Assembly (NCBI GenBank): GCA_025929125.1 | Contig: JAICMT010000025.1 | Coordinates: 1-10,314, forward strand | Direction: 5' to 3' | DNA from: Acidobacteriaceae bacterium | GTDB lineage: Bacteria > Acidobacteriota > Terriglobia > Terriglobales > Acidobacteriaceae | Length of the DNA stretch: 10,314 bases | Part shown: piece after piece, positions 1 through 7,019 of the stretch | Numbering within the stretch: position 1 is the stretch's first letter | Layout of the letters: every line of letters begins with the position of its first letter | Program-made: the position numbers and the translations under genes | The notes under the pieces: generated by a model | Told to the model about the DNA's origin: nothing | Seen by the model: only the letters and a program-made list of their open reading frames with translations | Database searches by the model: none

Positions 1-1811
1 CTCAGATCCACTTTGGCGAAATCGTCAATGGTGATCTGTGGCGCGAGCGGAGGATTGGCGCCTGTTTCCGCCGGCGCAGCCTGACCGTTCGTTGTTAGAG
101 CGGGGAGCGGCTTGGCATTGCTCTCGATCGGATCAATACTGGGCGGCGCACCGCTGCTGCTCTGTTCCATATCGCTCATCGTGTCTGCAAGTCCTTTCTC
201 TGCTCGTGGAAAGATTGGCGCAAGCGCTCCGAGTTTCGTTCCCGGTTTGAGGCCGCCCCACGTGAGATTCTTCAACTCACCCTGGCGCGCTGCGTCCTCG
301 ATCGATCCCAATCCGAGTTGCGCCCAAACCTTCGCTGTTGTGTGCGGCATGATGGCATAGAGCAGGGCAGTGATGACACGGAGCGCCTCTGCCGCTATAT
401 ACAGAGCCGTCGTTGCACGCTGCCGGTCTGCGGCTTCGCCGGACTTCAGCAGCTTCCAAGGAGCCACGGAGGTCAACATGCCGTCGACCCTCGCGATCAG
501 CGCTGCGATCTCGGTCGCGGCTGCCGTCAGCCGGTACTCTGAAAAGGTCTGATCCACCGAAGCGATGCTCTGCTCCATTGACTCGCCAACCGCCGCTAAT
601 TGCTCCACGACCGGCTCTGGCACTTCACCCAGTCCGTCGATCAGCTTGAGTACCCGGCTCACCAAGTTGCCGTATCCATTCGCCAGGTCCGCGTTGTAAC
701 GAGTGATCAGCGCATCGAAGCTGAAGCTGCCGTCCTGTCCAAATGGAATTTCGCGCAGCAGGAAGTAACGCAGCACGTCGGCGGCGAAGAGGTCGCCGTC
801 GCGTCTGTCGGGTTCGGGCTGCCCAACTTTAGCAAGGCTGGCACGATAGTGTTCGCCGAATGCATCCAGGATTGTCTCCGTTCGCACCACGTTCCCGCGC
901 GATTTAGACATCTTGGATTTCTCGAACAGCAGCCAGCCATTCGCGACCACGGATCGCTGCACCGGCAGGCCCGCTGCCATCAGGAACGCCGGCCAGTAAA
1001 CGCAATGAAAGCGCGTGATCTCTTTGCCCACCAGGTGGACTTCCGCAGGCCAGTACCGCGCAAATTTCGCCTTCCCGGCGGGATCATCCGATCCATAGCC
1101 GATCGCAGTGATGTAGTTCGCCAGCGCATCCAGCCAGACGTAGATCACGTGTTTCGGGTTTCCCGGCACCGGGATACCCCAGTCAAACGTCGTACGTGAG
1201 ATCGAGAGGTCTTTGAGCCCGCTGCGAATGAAGCTCAACACCTCATTGCGCACCGTTTCCGGCTGAATGTGTAGCTTACCGCTCTCGATCAGCGCAAGCA
1301 GTTTGTCCTGATACGCCGAGAGTTTGAAGAAGTAGTTCTCCTCGGTGATCGTCTCAGTGATGCGCCCGCATTCCGGACACGGCGCACCCACCGGCACATC
1401 GACAAACGCCTCGTCAGAGACGCAGTACTGGCCTGTGTACGAGCTCAGATAAATGTCGCCATTTTCCGCCAGTACCTCCCACAGCTTCTGTACGCCCTGC
1501 TTGTGACGCTCGTCCGTGGTACGGATGTAGTCATTGTACGTGATACTCATGCGATCCCAGAGGCTTCGAAAGCTGGCTGAGACCTGATCCGCAAATTGCT
1601 GCGGCGGAATGCCCGCGGCCTCTGCTGAGCGCTGCACCTTCTGTCCGTGTTCGTCCGTGCCGGTCAGAAAAAAAGTGTCCTGTCCGAGCATCCGGTGACG
1701 ACGGGCCAGTACGTCGGCCACGATAGTCGAGTAGGCATGCCCGATATGAGGCCGCGCATTGACGTAGTAGATCGGAGTGGTGACGTAGAAATTCTTCGAG
1801 GAATCGGGCAT
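1..1811 (-). CDS. metG: Methionyl-tRNA synthetase, 3' end cut by window edge
   Basis: Class I aminoacyl-tRNA synthetase that charges tRNA-Met with methionine in the cytoplasm, for both initiation and elongation. The frame is open for 603 residues and runs off the left edge. The nucleotide-binding HIGH motif appears as PHIGH at residues 21-25 and KMSKS is intact at residues 300-304 (bases 900-914). A zinc-knuckle insertion near residues 130-148 has C130, C145 and C148, but D133 stands where a second Cys is usual. The helical anticodon-binding domain follows, then a Pro/Ala/Ser-rich linker from about residue 540. The last visible residues (592-603, ITIDDFAKVDLR) open a Trbp111-like OB-fold used for tRNA binding and dimerisation; roughly 100 residues are probably missing. 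The start is fixed: an in-frame TAA lies seven codons upstream with no alternative start between. No Shine-Dalgarno sequence is visible before it. The gene lies 102 bases downstream of the transporter gene on the same strand. Confidence 0.96.
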   Translation of the reverse strand, partial: MPDSSKNFYVTTPIYYVNARPHIGHAYSTIVADVLARRHRMLGQDTFFLTGTDEHGQKVQRSAEAAGIPPQQFADQVSASFRSLWDRMSITYNDYIRTTDERHKQGVQKLWEVLAENGDIYLSSYTGQYCVSDEAFVDVPVGAPCPECGRITETITEENYFFKLSAYQDKLLALIESGKLHIQPETVRNEVLSFIRSGLKDLSISRTTFDWGIPVPGNPKHVIYVWLDALANYITAIGYGSDDPAGKAKFARYWPAEVHLVGKEITRFHCVYWPAFLMAAGLPVQRSVVANGWLLFEKSKMSKSRGNVVRTETILDAFGEHYRASLAKVGQPEPDRRDGDLFAADVLRYFLLREIPFGQDGSFSFDALITRYNADLANGYGNLVSRVLKLIDGLGEVPEPVVEQLAAVGESMEQSIASVDQTFSEYRLTAAATEIAALIARVDGMLTSVAPWKLLKSGEAADRQRATTALYIAAEALRVITALLYAIMPHTTAKVWAQLGLGSIEDAARQGELKNLTWGGLKPGTKLGALAPIFPRAEKGLADTMSDMEQSSSGAPPSIDPIESNAKPLPALTTNGQAAPAETGANPPLAPQITIDDFAKVDL

Positions 1812-1913
1812 TGGCTTGGAAAGGCCAGTTTACCAAGGTTCTACCGGGCGAGCCCCCGATGTGCCGCCTGAAGGATCAGAGGCCTGCACAGCTTCTGCTG
1901 CTTTGCTCGTATT

Positions 1914-3260
1914 TCAGGAAGGCTGCTGTTCCAACCGCTTCGCTCCAAGTTGGGGAACCAGAAGATGAATCAATGCCAGAGCGAGCAGATACACCCCGGC
2001 GGAGATGGCAAAGATCATCAGCGGATGCGTGGAAAGGTTGTGCTTGACGATCCAGGTGAAGACCGCTCCACCGGCGGAGCCGGCCGCTCCGCCGATGCCA
2101 ACCACGGTCGAAACCGCCGAGGAGGGGAACATGTCGGAGGGCGTTGAGAATAGGTTCGCTGACCAGCCCTGATGCGCGGCGGCAGCTAGGGCGATCAGCA
2201 ACGTTGCCGGCCAGGGATTGGTGGGAAACAGCGTTCCCATGTGCGGCACAAAGACCAGCGGGAGGACCAGGAGCGCCATCAAAAACATCGCGAATTTGCG
2301 GCCGTCATTGAGCGAGTGTCCACGGCTCATGCGCCAACCGGAGAGCGCGCCGCCCAGCACGGAACCGAACGACGAGATAACGTACACCGCCAGGATGTAG
2401 ATGTAAGCCTGGGACGTACTCTTGCCGTAAGCCCGGTTAAGGAACATCGGAAGATAAAAGAGGTAAAACCACCACACCCCATCCGTCAGCCCCTTCCCGA
2501 TCGCGAAGGCATATGTGCCGCGATTCTTCAGAATCATTCGCAGCGGCTGCTTTTGGCTCGCACCTGGGGCCACTTGCGCCTGGATCTGCGTCGCGTCGCG
2601 GCGCAGCTTGTTGTAAGGAAAGATCAGCCAGACAGTCAGCCAAATCAGGCCGAGGAAGCCGGTGGAGAGAAACGAAGCTCGCCAGCCGAGCCGTGAGTGC
2701 GAGGTTACATAGTTAATCAGGGGCAGGGTGAGGAAGAACGAGACGTTTGCACCTGAGTTGAAGATGCCTACTGCCTTCGCCCGTTCCCGCGTCGGAAACC
2801 ACTCTGAGACTGCCTTAATGGCTGCCGGGAAGTTGCCACACTCGCCAAGGCCGAGGAAGATGCGCGCAATGCAGAAGCCGCCAACCGAGGTCACCAGAGA
2901 GTGGCTGAGGGAAGAAAGACACCAGATACCGATCGCCAGGGCGTAGCCCGCCTTCGTCCCGATCCGATCAATGACGCGCCCTGCGAACAGGAAACCAACG
3001 CCGTACGCGAGTTGGAAACAGATCAGAACATTTCCGAAGTTGTTGTCGAAGACCGGCTGATGGAACTTGTCCGCCGCGGGATTCCATCCCATGAAGCGCA
3101 CGCTGTGCAGCAGCGGCTCAATGTTCGAGAAGACTGACCGGTCCATGTAGTTGATAGTGGTCGCGGCAAATAGAAGCGCGCAGACGAACCAGCGGATGTT
3201 CGAACTCTCGGCCGCATCGATTCCTGCAGGAGTGGGCATGCTTTCAGTGCGGCTTGACAT
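1914..3260 (-). CDS. MFS transporter, anion:cation symporter (hexuronate ExuT-like) family
   Basis: Inner-membrane secondary transporter of 448 residues, a normal size for a 12-helix MFS protein. The first helix ends in NYMDRS (residues 37-42), the family version of the N-x-x-D-R signature. The loop 2-3 motif is GRVIDRIGTK (94-103), LGLGECGNFPAAIKAVSEWFP (136-156) is typical of helix 4 in this family, and DMFPSSAVSTVVGIGG (376-391) marks the C-terminal half. These point to the ACS family, whose members carry hexuronates, glucarate or other organic anions with protons; the true substrate cannot be read from sequence. The first periplasmic loop (about residues 50-75) is rather long and has two Trp/His-containing stretches. 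The start at 3260 is supported by GGAG (3268-3271) seven bases upstream; Met8 would lack this. No sugar-acid catabolic genes or regulator lie beside it, so the partner pathway is unknown. It may be transcribed with metG downstream, but a separate metG promoter is equally possible. Confidence 0.9.
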   Translation of the reverse strand: MSSRTESMPTPAGIDAAESSNIRWFVCALLFAATTINYMDRSVFSNIEPLLHSVRFMGWNPAADKFHQPVFDNNFGNVLICFQLAYGVGFLFAGRVIDRIGTKAGYALAIGIWCLSSLSHSLVTSVGGFCIARIFLGLGECGNFPAAIKAVSEWFPTRERAKAVGIFNSGANVSFFLTLPLINYVTSHSRLGWRASFLSTGFLGLIWLTVWLIFPYNKLRRDATQIQAQVAPGASQKQPLRMILKNRGTYAFAIGKGLTDGVWWFYLFYLPMFLNRAYGKSTSQAYIYILAVYVISSFGSVLGGALSGWRMSRGHSLNDGRKFAMFLMALLVLPLVFVPHMGTLFPTNPWPATLLIALAAAAHQGWSANLFSTPSDMFPSSAVSTVVGIGGAAGSAGGAVFTWIVKHNLSTHPLMIFAISAGVYLLALALIHLLVPQLGAKRLEQQPS

Positions 3261-3309
3261 AAGAGAGCTCCGCGGCGGCTGAGCGTTTCACTCCTCTAGT
3301 GCGTCATTG

Positions 3310-3325
3310 CGCGGAGGTGTCCGCG
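3310..3325 (-). promoter_or_regulatory. Perfect inverted repeat upstream of the MFS gene
   Basis: CGCGGA and TCCGCG form a perfect 6-base stem around a GGTG loop, about 50 bases upstream of the transporter start. It could be a leader-RNA hairpin or a regulator site. The rest of the 243-base gap between this gene and uvrA holds no clear promoter or terminator. In this GC-rich sequence a 6-base stem can arise by chance. Confidence 0.2.
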
Positions 3326-3503
3326 TGGATTCGCGGGCGCTGATTCAGCCCCGGCAGATGTCTGGCATGGGGTGCCCGCAACGTCCTCTGCATGGTATCC
3401 GTGTGGCGCTCGGTTGACAATTTGAGCGCGGCGACCGCGGCCTCCTTTACTGCTAGGCCTCCGCCTTCACGGTCGGAGTATTCCCTGAGTTCCGCCACTA
3501 TTC

Positions 3504-6500
3504 TCAGCGAAGCACTGTCGCCAGATACCGTCCCGTATGCGAGCGATCATTGGCGGCAATCTCCTCTGGCGTGCCGATGGCGACCACCTCGCCGCCTCCG
3601 CTGCCGCCCTCAGGGCCCATATCGATGATCCAGTCCGCCGACTTGATCACGTCCAGGTTGTGCTCAATGACCAGCAGCGAGCCGCCGCCCTCGATCAGCT
3701 TGCGAAACGCGGCGAGCAACTTCTGCACATCATCGAAGTGCAGACCCGTCGTCGGCTCATCCAGGATGTAGAGTGTGCGCGACCGTGCCCTCGCCGCCTG
3801 GTCGTTGCTGCCCGAACGCGAACCCGCAGTACGCGCAGCGGCCAGGTGCGACGCAAGCTTCACGCGCTGTGCTTCACCGCCAGAAAGGGTCGTCGCAGAT
3901 TGGCCCAGCCGTACATAACCCAGCCCCACCTCATCGAGAACGTACAGCTTGTCCACGATCTTCGGGTGCCCGGCGAAGTAGCTTAACGCCTCCTTCACCG
4001 TCATGTTCAGCACGTCATGTACATTCCGCCCCTTGTACCTTATGTCCAGAATCGATGCTTTGAACCGCGTTCCACCGCACTCCTCGCACGGCAGCTCCAC
4101 ATCGGCAAGGAACTGCATCTCCACCGTTACGGTGCCATCGCCTTCGCAGACATCGCAGCGGCCGCCCGGGACGTTGAAGGAGAAGCTTCCCGCGCTGAAT
4201 CCCTTGCGCTTGGCGTCGGGCTGCGCCGCGAATAGCGCCCGGATTTCATCAAATGCCTTGATATACGTCACTGGGTTGGAGCGTGGGGTCCGGCCTATGG
4301 GCGACTGATCGACCAACACGACATCGTTGAGGTACTGGACCCCGCTTAACGTGCGGAACAGGTGCGTCGGCTCCGGCTCGCTGGAACCGGGCTCGCGGTT
4401 CAACGACTGCGATAGGGCGCGGTAGAGCACCTGGTGGATCAGAGTGGACTTTCCGGAGCCGCTCACGCCGGTCACGCAGCACAGCAGGCCCAGCGGGATT
4501 TCCACGTCGATTCCACGCAGGTTGTGAATACGGGCTCCAGTCAGCACCAGCTTCTCGCGTCCCGGCTCGCGACGCTGCTTCGGAACCGGGATGTTCAGCC
4601 GGCCGGAGAGGTACTTGCCGGTGATCGACCGTGGATTCAGCGTCACCTCTGGTACCGTGCCGGAAGCAAGCAACTGGCCGCCCAACTCGCCTGCCCCAGG
4701 GCCAAGATCGAGCAGATGATCGGCGGTGCGGATCACGTCCGGGTCATGCTCCACCACCAGGATGGTGTTGCCCAGGTCACGCAACGACTGCAAGATGCGG
4801 ATCAGCTTCTCGGTGTCGCGGGTGTGTAGTCCGATAGACGGCTCATCGAGAACGTACAGCGCTCCTACCAGGCGCGACCCCAGCGAAGTCGCCAGTTGAA
4901 TGCGCTGCGACTCGCCTCCGGACAAAGTCGAACTCAGCCGGTCCAATGTCAGGTAGTCCAGTCCAACCTCATGCAGGAACCGGATGCGCTGGCGGACCTC
5001 CTCGAGCACTTTTCCGGCGATCTCCTCCTGCGCGGGCGTCAGGCTGAGAGTGGCGAAGAACTCCCGCGCCGCTGAAATCGTGAGCGCCGAAACGTCGCAG
5101 ATATTCTTCGGCGGTTCCTTGCCCGCGGCGATCAGCACCGCCCTGGCCTCGGCCCGCAGCCGCTGCCCGCGGCAGTCCGGGCACAATGCATATCCGCGAT
5201 ACTTTGAGAGAAAGACACGGACGTGCAGCTTGTACTTCTTGCGGTCGAGCGCAGCAAAGAAGCCGCGAATCCCCGGAAATACACCGCTGCCGTCCCAGAG
5301 CAGGTCCTGCTGCTTTGCGGTCAGGTCGTAGTACGGCACGTCAATCGGAATCCCCGCTGCTTTGGCAAAGCGGATCATCTCGCCGTGATGCACACGGTAC
5401 TTGCTCGTCGTCCACGGCGCGATTGCGCCCTGCTGCAGCGTGCGGCTGCGGTCGGGGATGATCAGGTTGGGATCGAAGTCGATGGTGTTGCCGAATCCCT
5501 GGCATCGCGGGCAGGCCCCATACGGGTTGTTGAAAGAGAACAGCCGAGGTTCCGGCTCCCGATACGCACGGTGGCAGGTGGAGCACTCGAAGGCCGCAGA
5601 GTAGCGGAAATGCTGGCTGCTCTGCGCCTCGTCTCGGGGCACCGTAAGGAACTGGACTTCGCCGGCTTCGCGGTAGCCGGTTTCGATCGCGTCCACGATG
5701 CGAGATCGAATCTCTGCCGAGAGCGCCAGACGATCGATCAAAGCGAAGATGGGCCGCGAGAAGTCCAGCTCCAGCAGCGACTCCGGTGTGGAGAACTCAA
5801 CCAGCTTTCCCAGCCGGGAGTCCTCTGAACCCGGCGCAGCCTGATAGAGCCGGTTGTACCCCCGGCGGCGCAGCTCCCCCAGCCGTTCCTTCAACGTGGC
5901 GGTCACGTCGAACGCAGGTTCGGCCGGCGTCTTCCCCGCGGCTTTTTTCCGTACCTTCTTCACTGGGGGCGCAGGCTCCGCGTCAGCCTCGTTTGAGGCG
6001 ACCCGCAGTGGTTCAAATTTGATTTCGGCGCGAACGATAGGGAAGAGCGCGTAGGTCCGGGTTCCTTCCGGCAGGGCGAGCAGCGCGGCCGCAATCTCGT
6101 CCACCGTATCGCGCCGTACGACGCCTCCGCAGTGCAGGCAGGTCACCGTTCCGCATCGAGCGTAGAGCAGGCGCAGGTAGTCGTAAATTTCCGTCGCAGT
6201 GGCGACCGTGGAACGCGGGTTGCGTGTCTGATTCTTCTGCTTGATCGCGATTGCCGGGGCCAGACCATCGATGTGGTCGACATCGGGCTTTTCAAGCCGC
6301 TCCAGGAACTGGCGCGCATAGGCGGAAAGCGACTCCACGTAGCGGCGCTGACCCTCTGCGTACACCGTATCGAACGCCAGTGACGACTTGCCCGAACCGC
6401 TGACGCCCGAAACCACCGTAAGTGCGTTGTGCGGGATCTCGACGTCGATGGATTTCAGGTTGTGCGTGCGCGCGCCGCGGATCACGATGTGGCTCATCGC

Positions 6501-6563
6501 GGCCTGCTCCGACGCAGGAGCGGCAGGGCCCGGGTCCATTAATTCGAGCGATTGGTCAGACAT
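3504..6563 (-). CDS. uvrA: UvrABC system protein A (excinuclease ABC subunit A)
   Basis: DNA-damage sensor of nucleotide excision repair: a dimeric ABC-type ATPase that finds lesions and loads UvrB. Residues are numbered from the upstream ATG at 6569. Both ATPase modules are complete: Walker A GVSGSGKS at 55-62 and 701-708, signature LSGGESQR at 549-556 and LSGGEAQR at 895-902, Walker B LYVLDEPS at 571-578 and LYILDEPT at 933-940. Zinc pairs are CSTC (329-332) with CPRC (353-356), and CDVC (805-808) with CEEC (828-831); CLHC (144-147) and CPDC (463-466) are further pairs. The UvrB-binding region between residues 144 and 329 marks this as UvrA1 rather than UvrA2. At about 1,020 residues it is some 80 longer than the E. 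coli protein; extra length includes a Lys/Ala/Pro-rich segment (191-219) and about 15 residues before the second Walker B. GGAAG (6570-6574) sits six bases before the ATG at 6563 but directly abuts the one at 6569, so 6563 is preferred. The gene is divergent from the pilin gene. Confidence 0.97.
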   Translation of the reverse strand: MSDQSLELMDPGPAAPASEQAAMSHIVIRGARTHNLKSIDVEIPHNALTVVSGVSGSGKSSLAFDTVYAEGQRRYVESLSAYARQFLERLEKPDVDHIDGLAPAIAIKQKNQTRNPRSTVATATEIYDYLRLLYARCGTVTCLHCGGVVRRDTVDEIAAALLALPEGTRTYALFPIVRAEIKFEPLRVASNEADAEPAPPVKKVRKKAAGKTPAEPAFDVTATLKERLGELRRRGYNRLYQAAPGSEDSRLGKLVEFSTPESLLELDFSRPIFALIDRLALSAEIRSRIVDAIETGYREAGEVQFLTVPRDEAQSSQHFRYSAAFECSTCHRAYREPEPRLFSFNNPYGACPRCQGFGNTIDFDPNLIIPDRSRTLQQGAIAPWTTSKYRVHHGEMIRFAKAAGIPIDVPYYDLTAKQQDLLWDGSGVFPGIRGFFAALDRKKYKLHVRVFLSKYRGYALCPDCRGQRLRAEARAVLIAAGKEPPKNICDVSALTISAAREFFATLSLTPAQEEIAGKVLEEVRQRIRFLHEVGLDYLTLDRLSSTLSGGESQRIQLATSLGSRLVGALYVLDEPSIGLHTRDTEKLIRILQSLRDLGNTILVVEHDPDVIRTADHLLDLGPGAGELGGQLLASGTVPEVTLNPRSITGKYLSGRLNIPVPKQRREPGREKLVLTGARIHNLRGIDVEIPLGLLCCVTGVSGSGKSTLIHQVLYRALSQSLNREPGSSEPEPTHLFRTLSGVQYLNDVVLVDQSPIGRTPRSNPVTYIKAFDEIRALFAAQPDAKRKGFSAGSFSFNVPGGRCDVCEGDGTVTVEMQFLADVELPCEECGGTRFKASILDIRYKGRNVHDVLNMTVKEALSYFAGHPKIVDKLYVLDEVGLGYVRLGQSATTLSGGEAQRVKLASHLAAARTAGSRSGSNDQAARARSRTLYILDEPTTGLHFDDVQKLLAAFRKLIEGGGSLLVIEHNLDVIKSADWIIDMGPEGGSGGGEVVAIGTPEEIAANDRSHTGRYLATVLR

Positions 6564-6634
6564 AGCCATCTTCCATTTTCGGCTACCAGCAGCCCGCTGT
6601 CGAACCGTATCGATTCAGAGCTCACAGCGATCGC

Positions 6635-6674
6635 GGGAATGCATCCCCCAAAAAGGGAATGGAGACACTCCCCC
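6635..6674 (+). promoter_or_regulatory. Alternating GGGAATG / TCCCCC repeat block between uvrA and the pilin gene
   Basis: GGGAATG occurs at 6635-6641 and 6655-6661, exactly 20 bases apart, and each copy is followed by TCCCCC (6644-6649 and 6669-6674). The four blocks can pair in mutually exclusive ways: first GGGA with first TCCC, first TCCC with second GGGA, or second GGGA with second TCCC. It lies 48 bases before the pilin start and about 70 bases before the uvrA start, so it could be an operator acting on either gene or a structured leader. No sigma-70 promoter stands out around it. Confidence 0.35.
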
Positions 6675-6721
6675 GTCGGCGTTAGCCTCGGAAGTGCGCC
6701 TGGAAGGAGCGCGAGAACGTT

Positions 6722-6907
6722 ATGGAGCGATACAAACAGCAGTTCATACAACTCGCGACGGATGAGCGGGGGCAGGACCTCATCGAGTACGGGCTCATGG
6801 CATCGCTGATCGGGCTCGGAGTTCTGGCCGGACTGCGCGGGGCCAAGACCTCGATCGGGACCACCTTCAACCAGATCGGAAATACGCTGACGAGTGCAGT
6901 AGCGTAG
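6722..6907 (+). CDS. Flp-type class IVb prepilin
   Basis: A 61-residue precursor of a thin Flp/Tad-type pilus subunit. The leader is short and charged (residues 1-17, ending DERG). The prepilin peptidase site would be G17|Q18, and the mature N-terminus reads QDLIEYGLMASLIG, with the glutamate at +5 followed by tyrosine, as expected for class IVb pilins. One hydrophobic helix follows (about residues 21-37), then a small polar tail. Mature length is about 44 residues, usual for the family. A Shine-Dalgarno-like AAGGAG (6704-6709) lies 12 bases upstream, longer than ideal, but no other in-frame start exists nearby. No Tad assembly gene (cpaA/tadV, rcpA, tadA, tadB, tadC) is present in the window, so it is an orphan here and must use machinery encoded elsewhere if it is assembled. 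The identification is firm at family level; the exact pilus system is inferred. Confidence 0.88.
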   Translation: MERYKQQFIQLATDERGQDLIEYGLMASLIGLGVLAGLRGAKTSIGTTFNQIGNTLTSAVA

Positions 6908-6914
6908 CGTTTTT
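6883..6914 (+). terminator. Candidate intrinsic terminator overlapping the end of the pilin gene
   Basis: TACGCT (6883-6888) pairs perfectly with AGCGTA (6901-6906), and a run of five T (6910-6914) begins three bases after the stem. The stem includes the last pilin codons and part of the TAG stop. An alternative pairing uses the second AGCGT (6906-6910) directly against the T run. The stem is short and its loop is about 12 bases, so termination may be only partial. Confidence 0.4.
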
Positions 6915-6953
6915 ATCTTCCATATAAGCGGATTATCTTCAGTATGTTATACA
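6913..6953 (+). promoter_or_regulatory. Candidate activated promoter: tandem TTATCTTC repeats and extended -10
   Basis: TTATCTTC occurs at 6913-6920 and 6933-6940, 20 bases apart, and each copy is preceded at two or three bases by AGCG. Eight bases after the second copy is TGTTATACA (6945-6953), an extended -10 element with TG at the right distance from a TATACA hexamer. No -35 hexamer is recognisable; the second repeat covers that space, as at promoters that rely on an activator. It would serve the secreted-protein gene at 7020 with a leader of about 60 bases. The stretch 6908-6990 is about 34% GC, far below the surrounding genes. Confidence 0.35.
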
Positions 6954-7019
6954 TGATAGTGTAAGTGACAGATGGATATGTCTCAGTAGATGCGACCTAA
7001 CCGCGCCTAGAATCAAAGG

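Noticed and set aside
600..1199. Plus-strand open frame of 199 codons inside metG
   Set aside because: Antisense to the catalytic core of metG, including KMSKS; no recognisable protein.
1812..1913. Possible T-box or other leader control before metG, and a terminator after the MFS gene
   Set aside because: Only 102 bases, with no T-box sequence and no stem followed by a T run on the minus strand; only small imperfect stems are present.
3414..3419. Exact TTGACA hexamer on the plus strand
   Set aside because: No -10-like sequence at 16-18 bases and no plus-strand gene downstream; it faces the uvrA 3' end.
3304..3498. Minus-strand open frame of 64 codons starting with GTG five bases after the uvrA stop
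   Set aside because: No recognisable domain, no good ribosome-binding site, composition not distinctive, and it is just the longest frame in the gap. It could be real but I cannot support it.
5223..5828. Plus-strand open frame of 201 codons inside uvrA
   Set aside because: Antisense shadow of the UvrA zinc and UvrB-binding region; no domain.
6601..6616. CGAAC...GATTC dyad upstream of uvrA as a possible LexA box
   Set aside because: Arms and spacing do not fit the Gram-positive or the enterobacterial LexA consensus, and the match is only three to four bases per arm.
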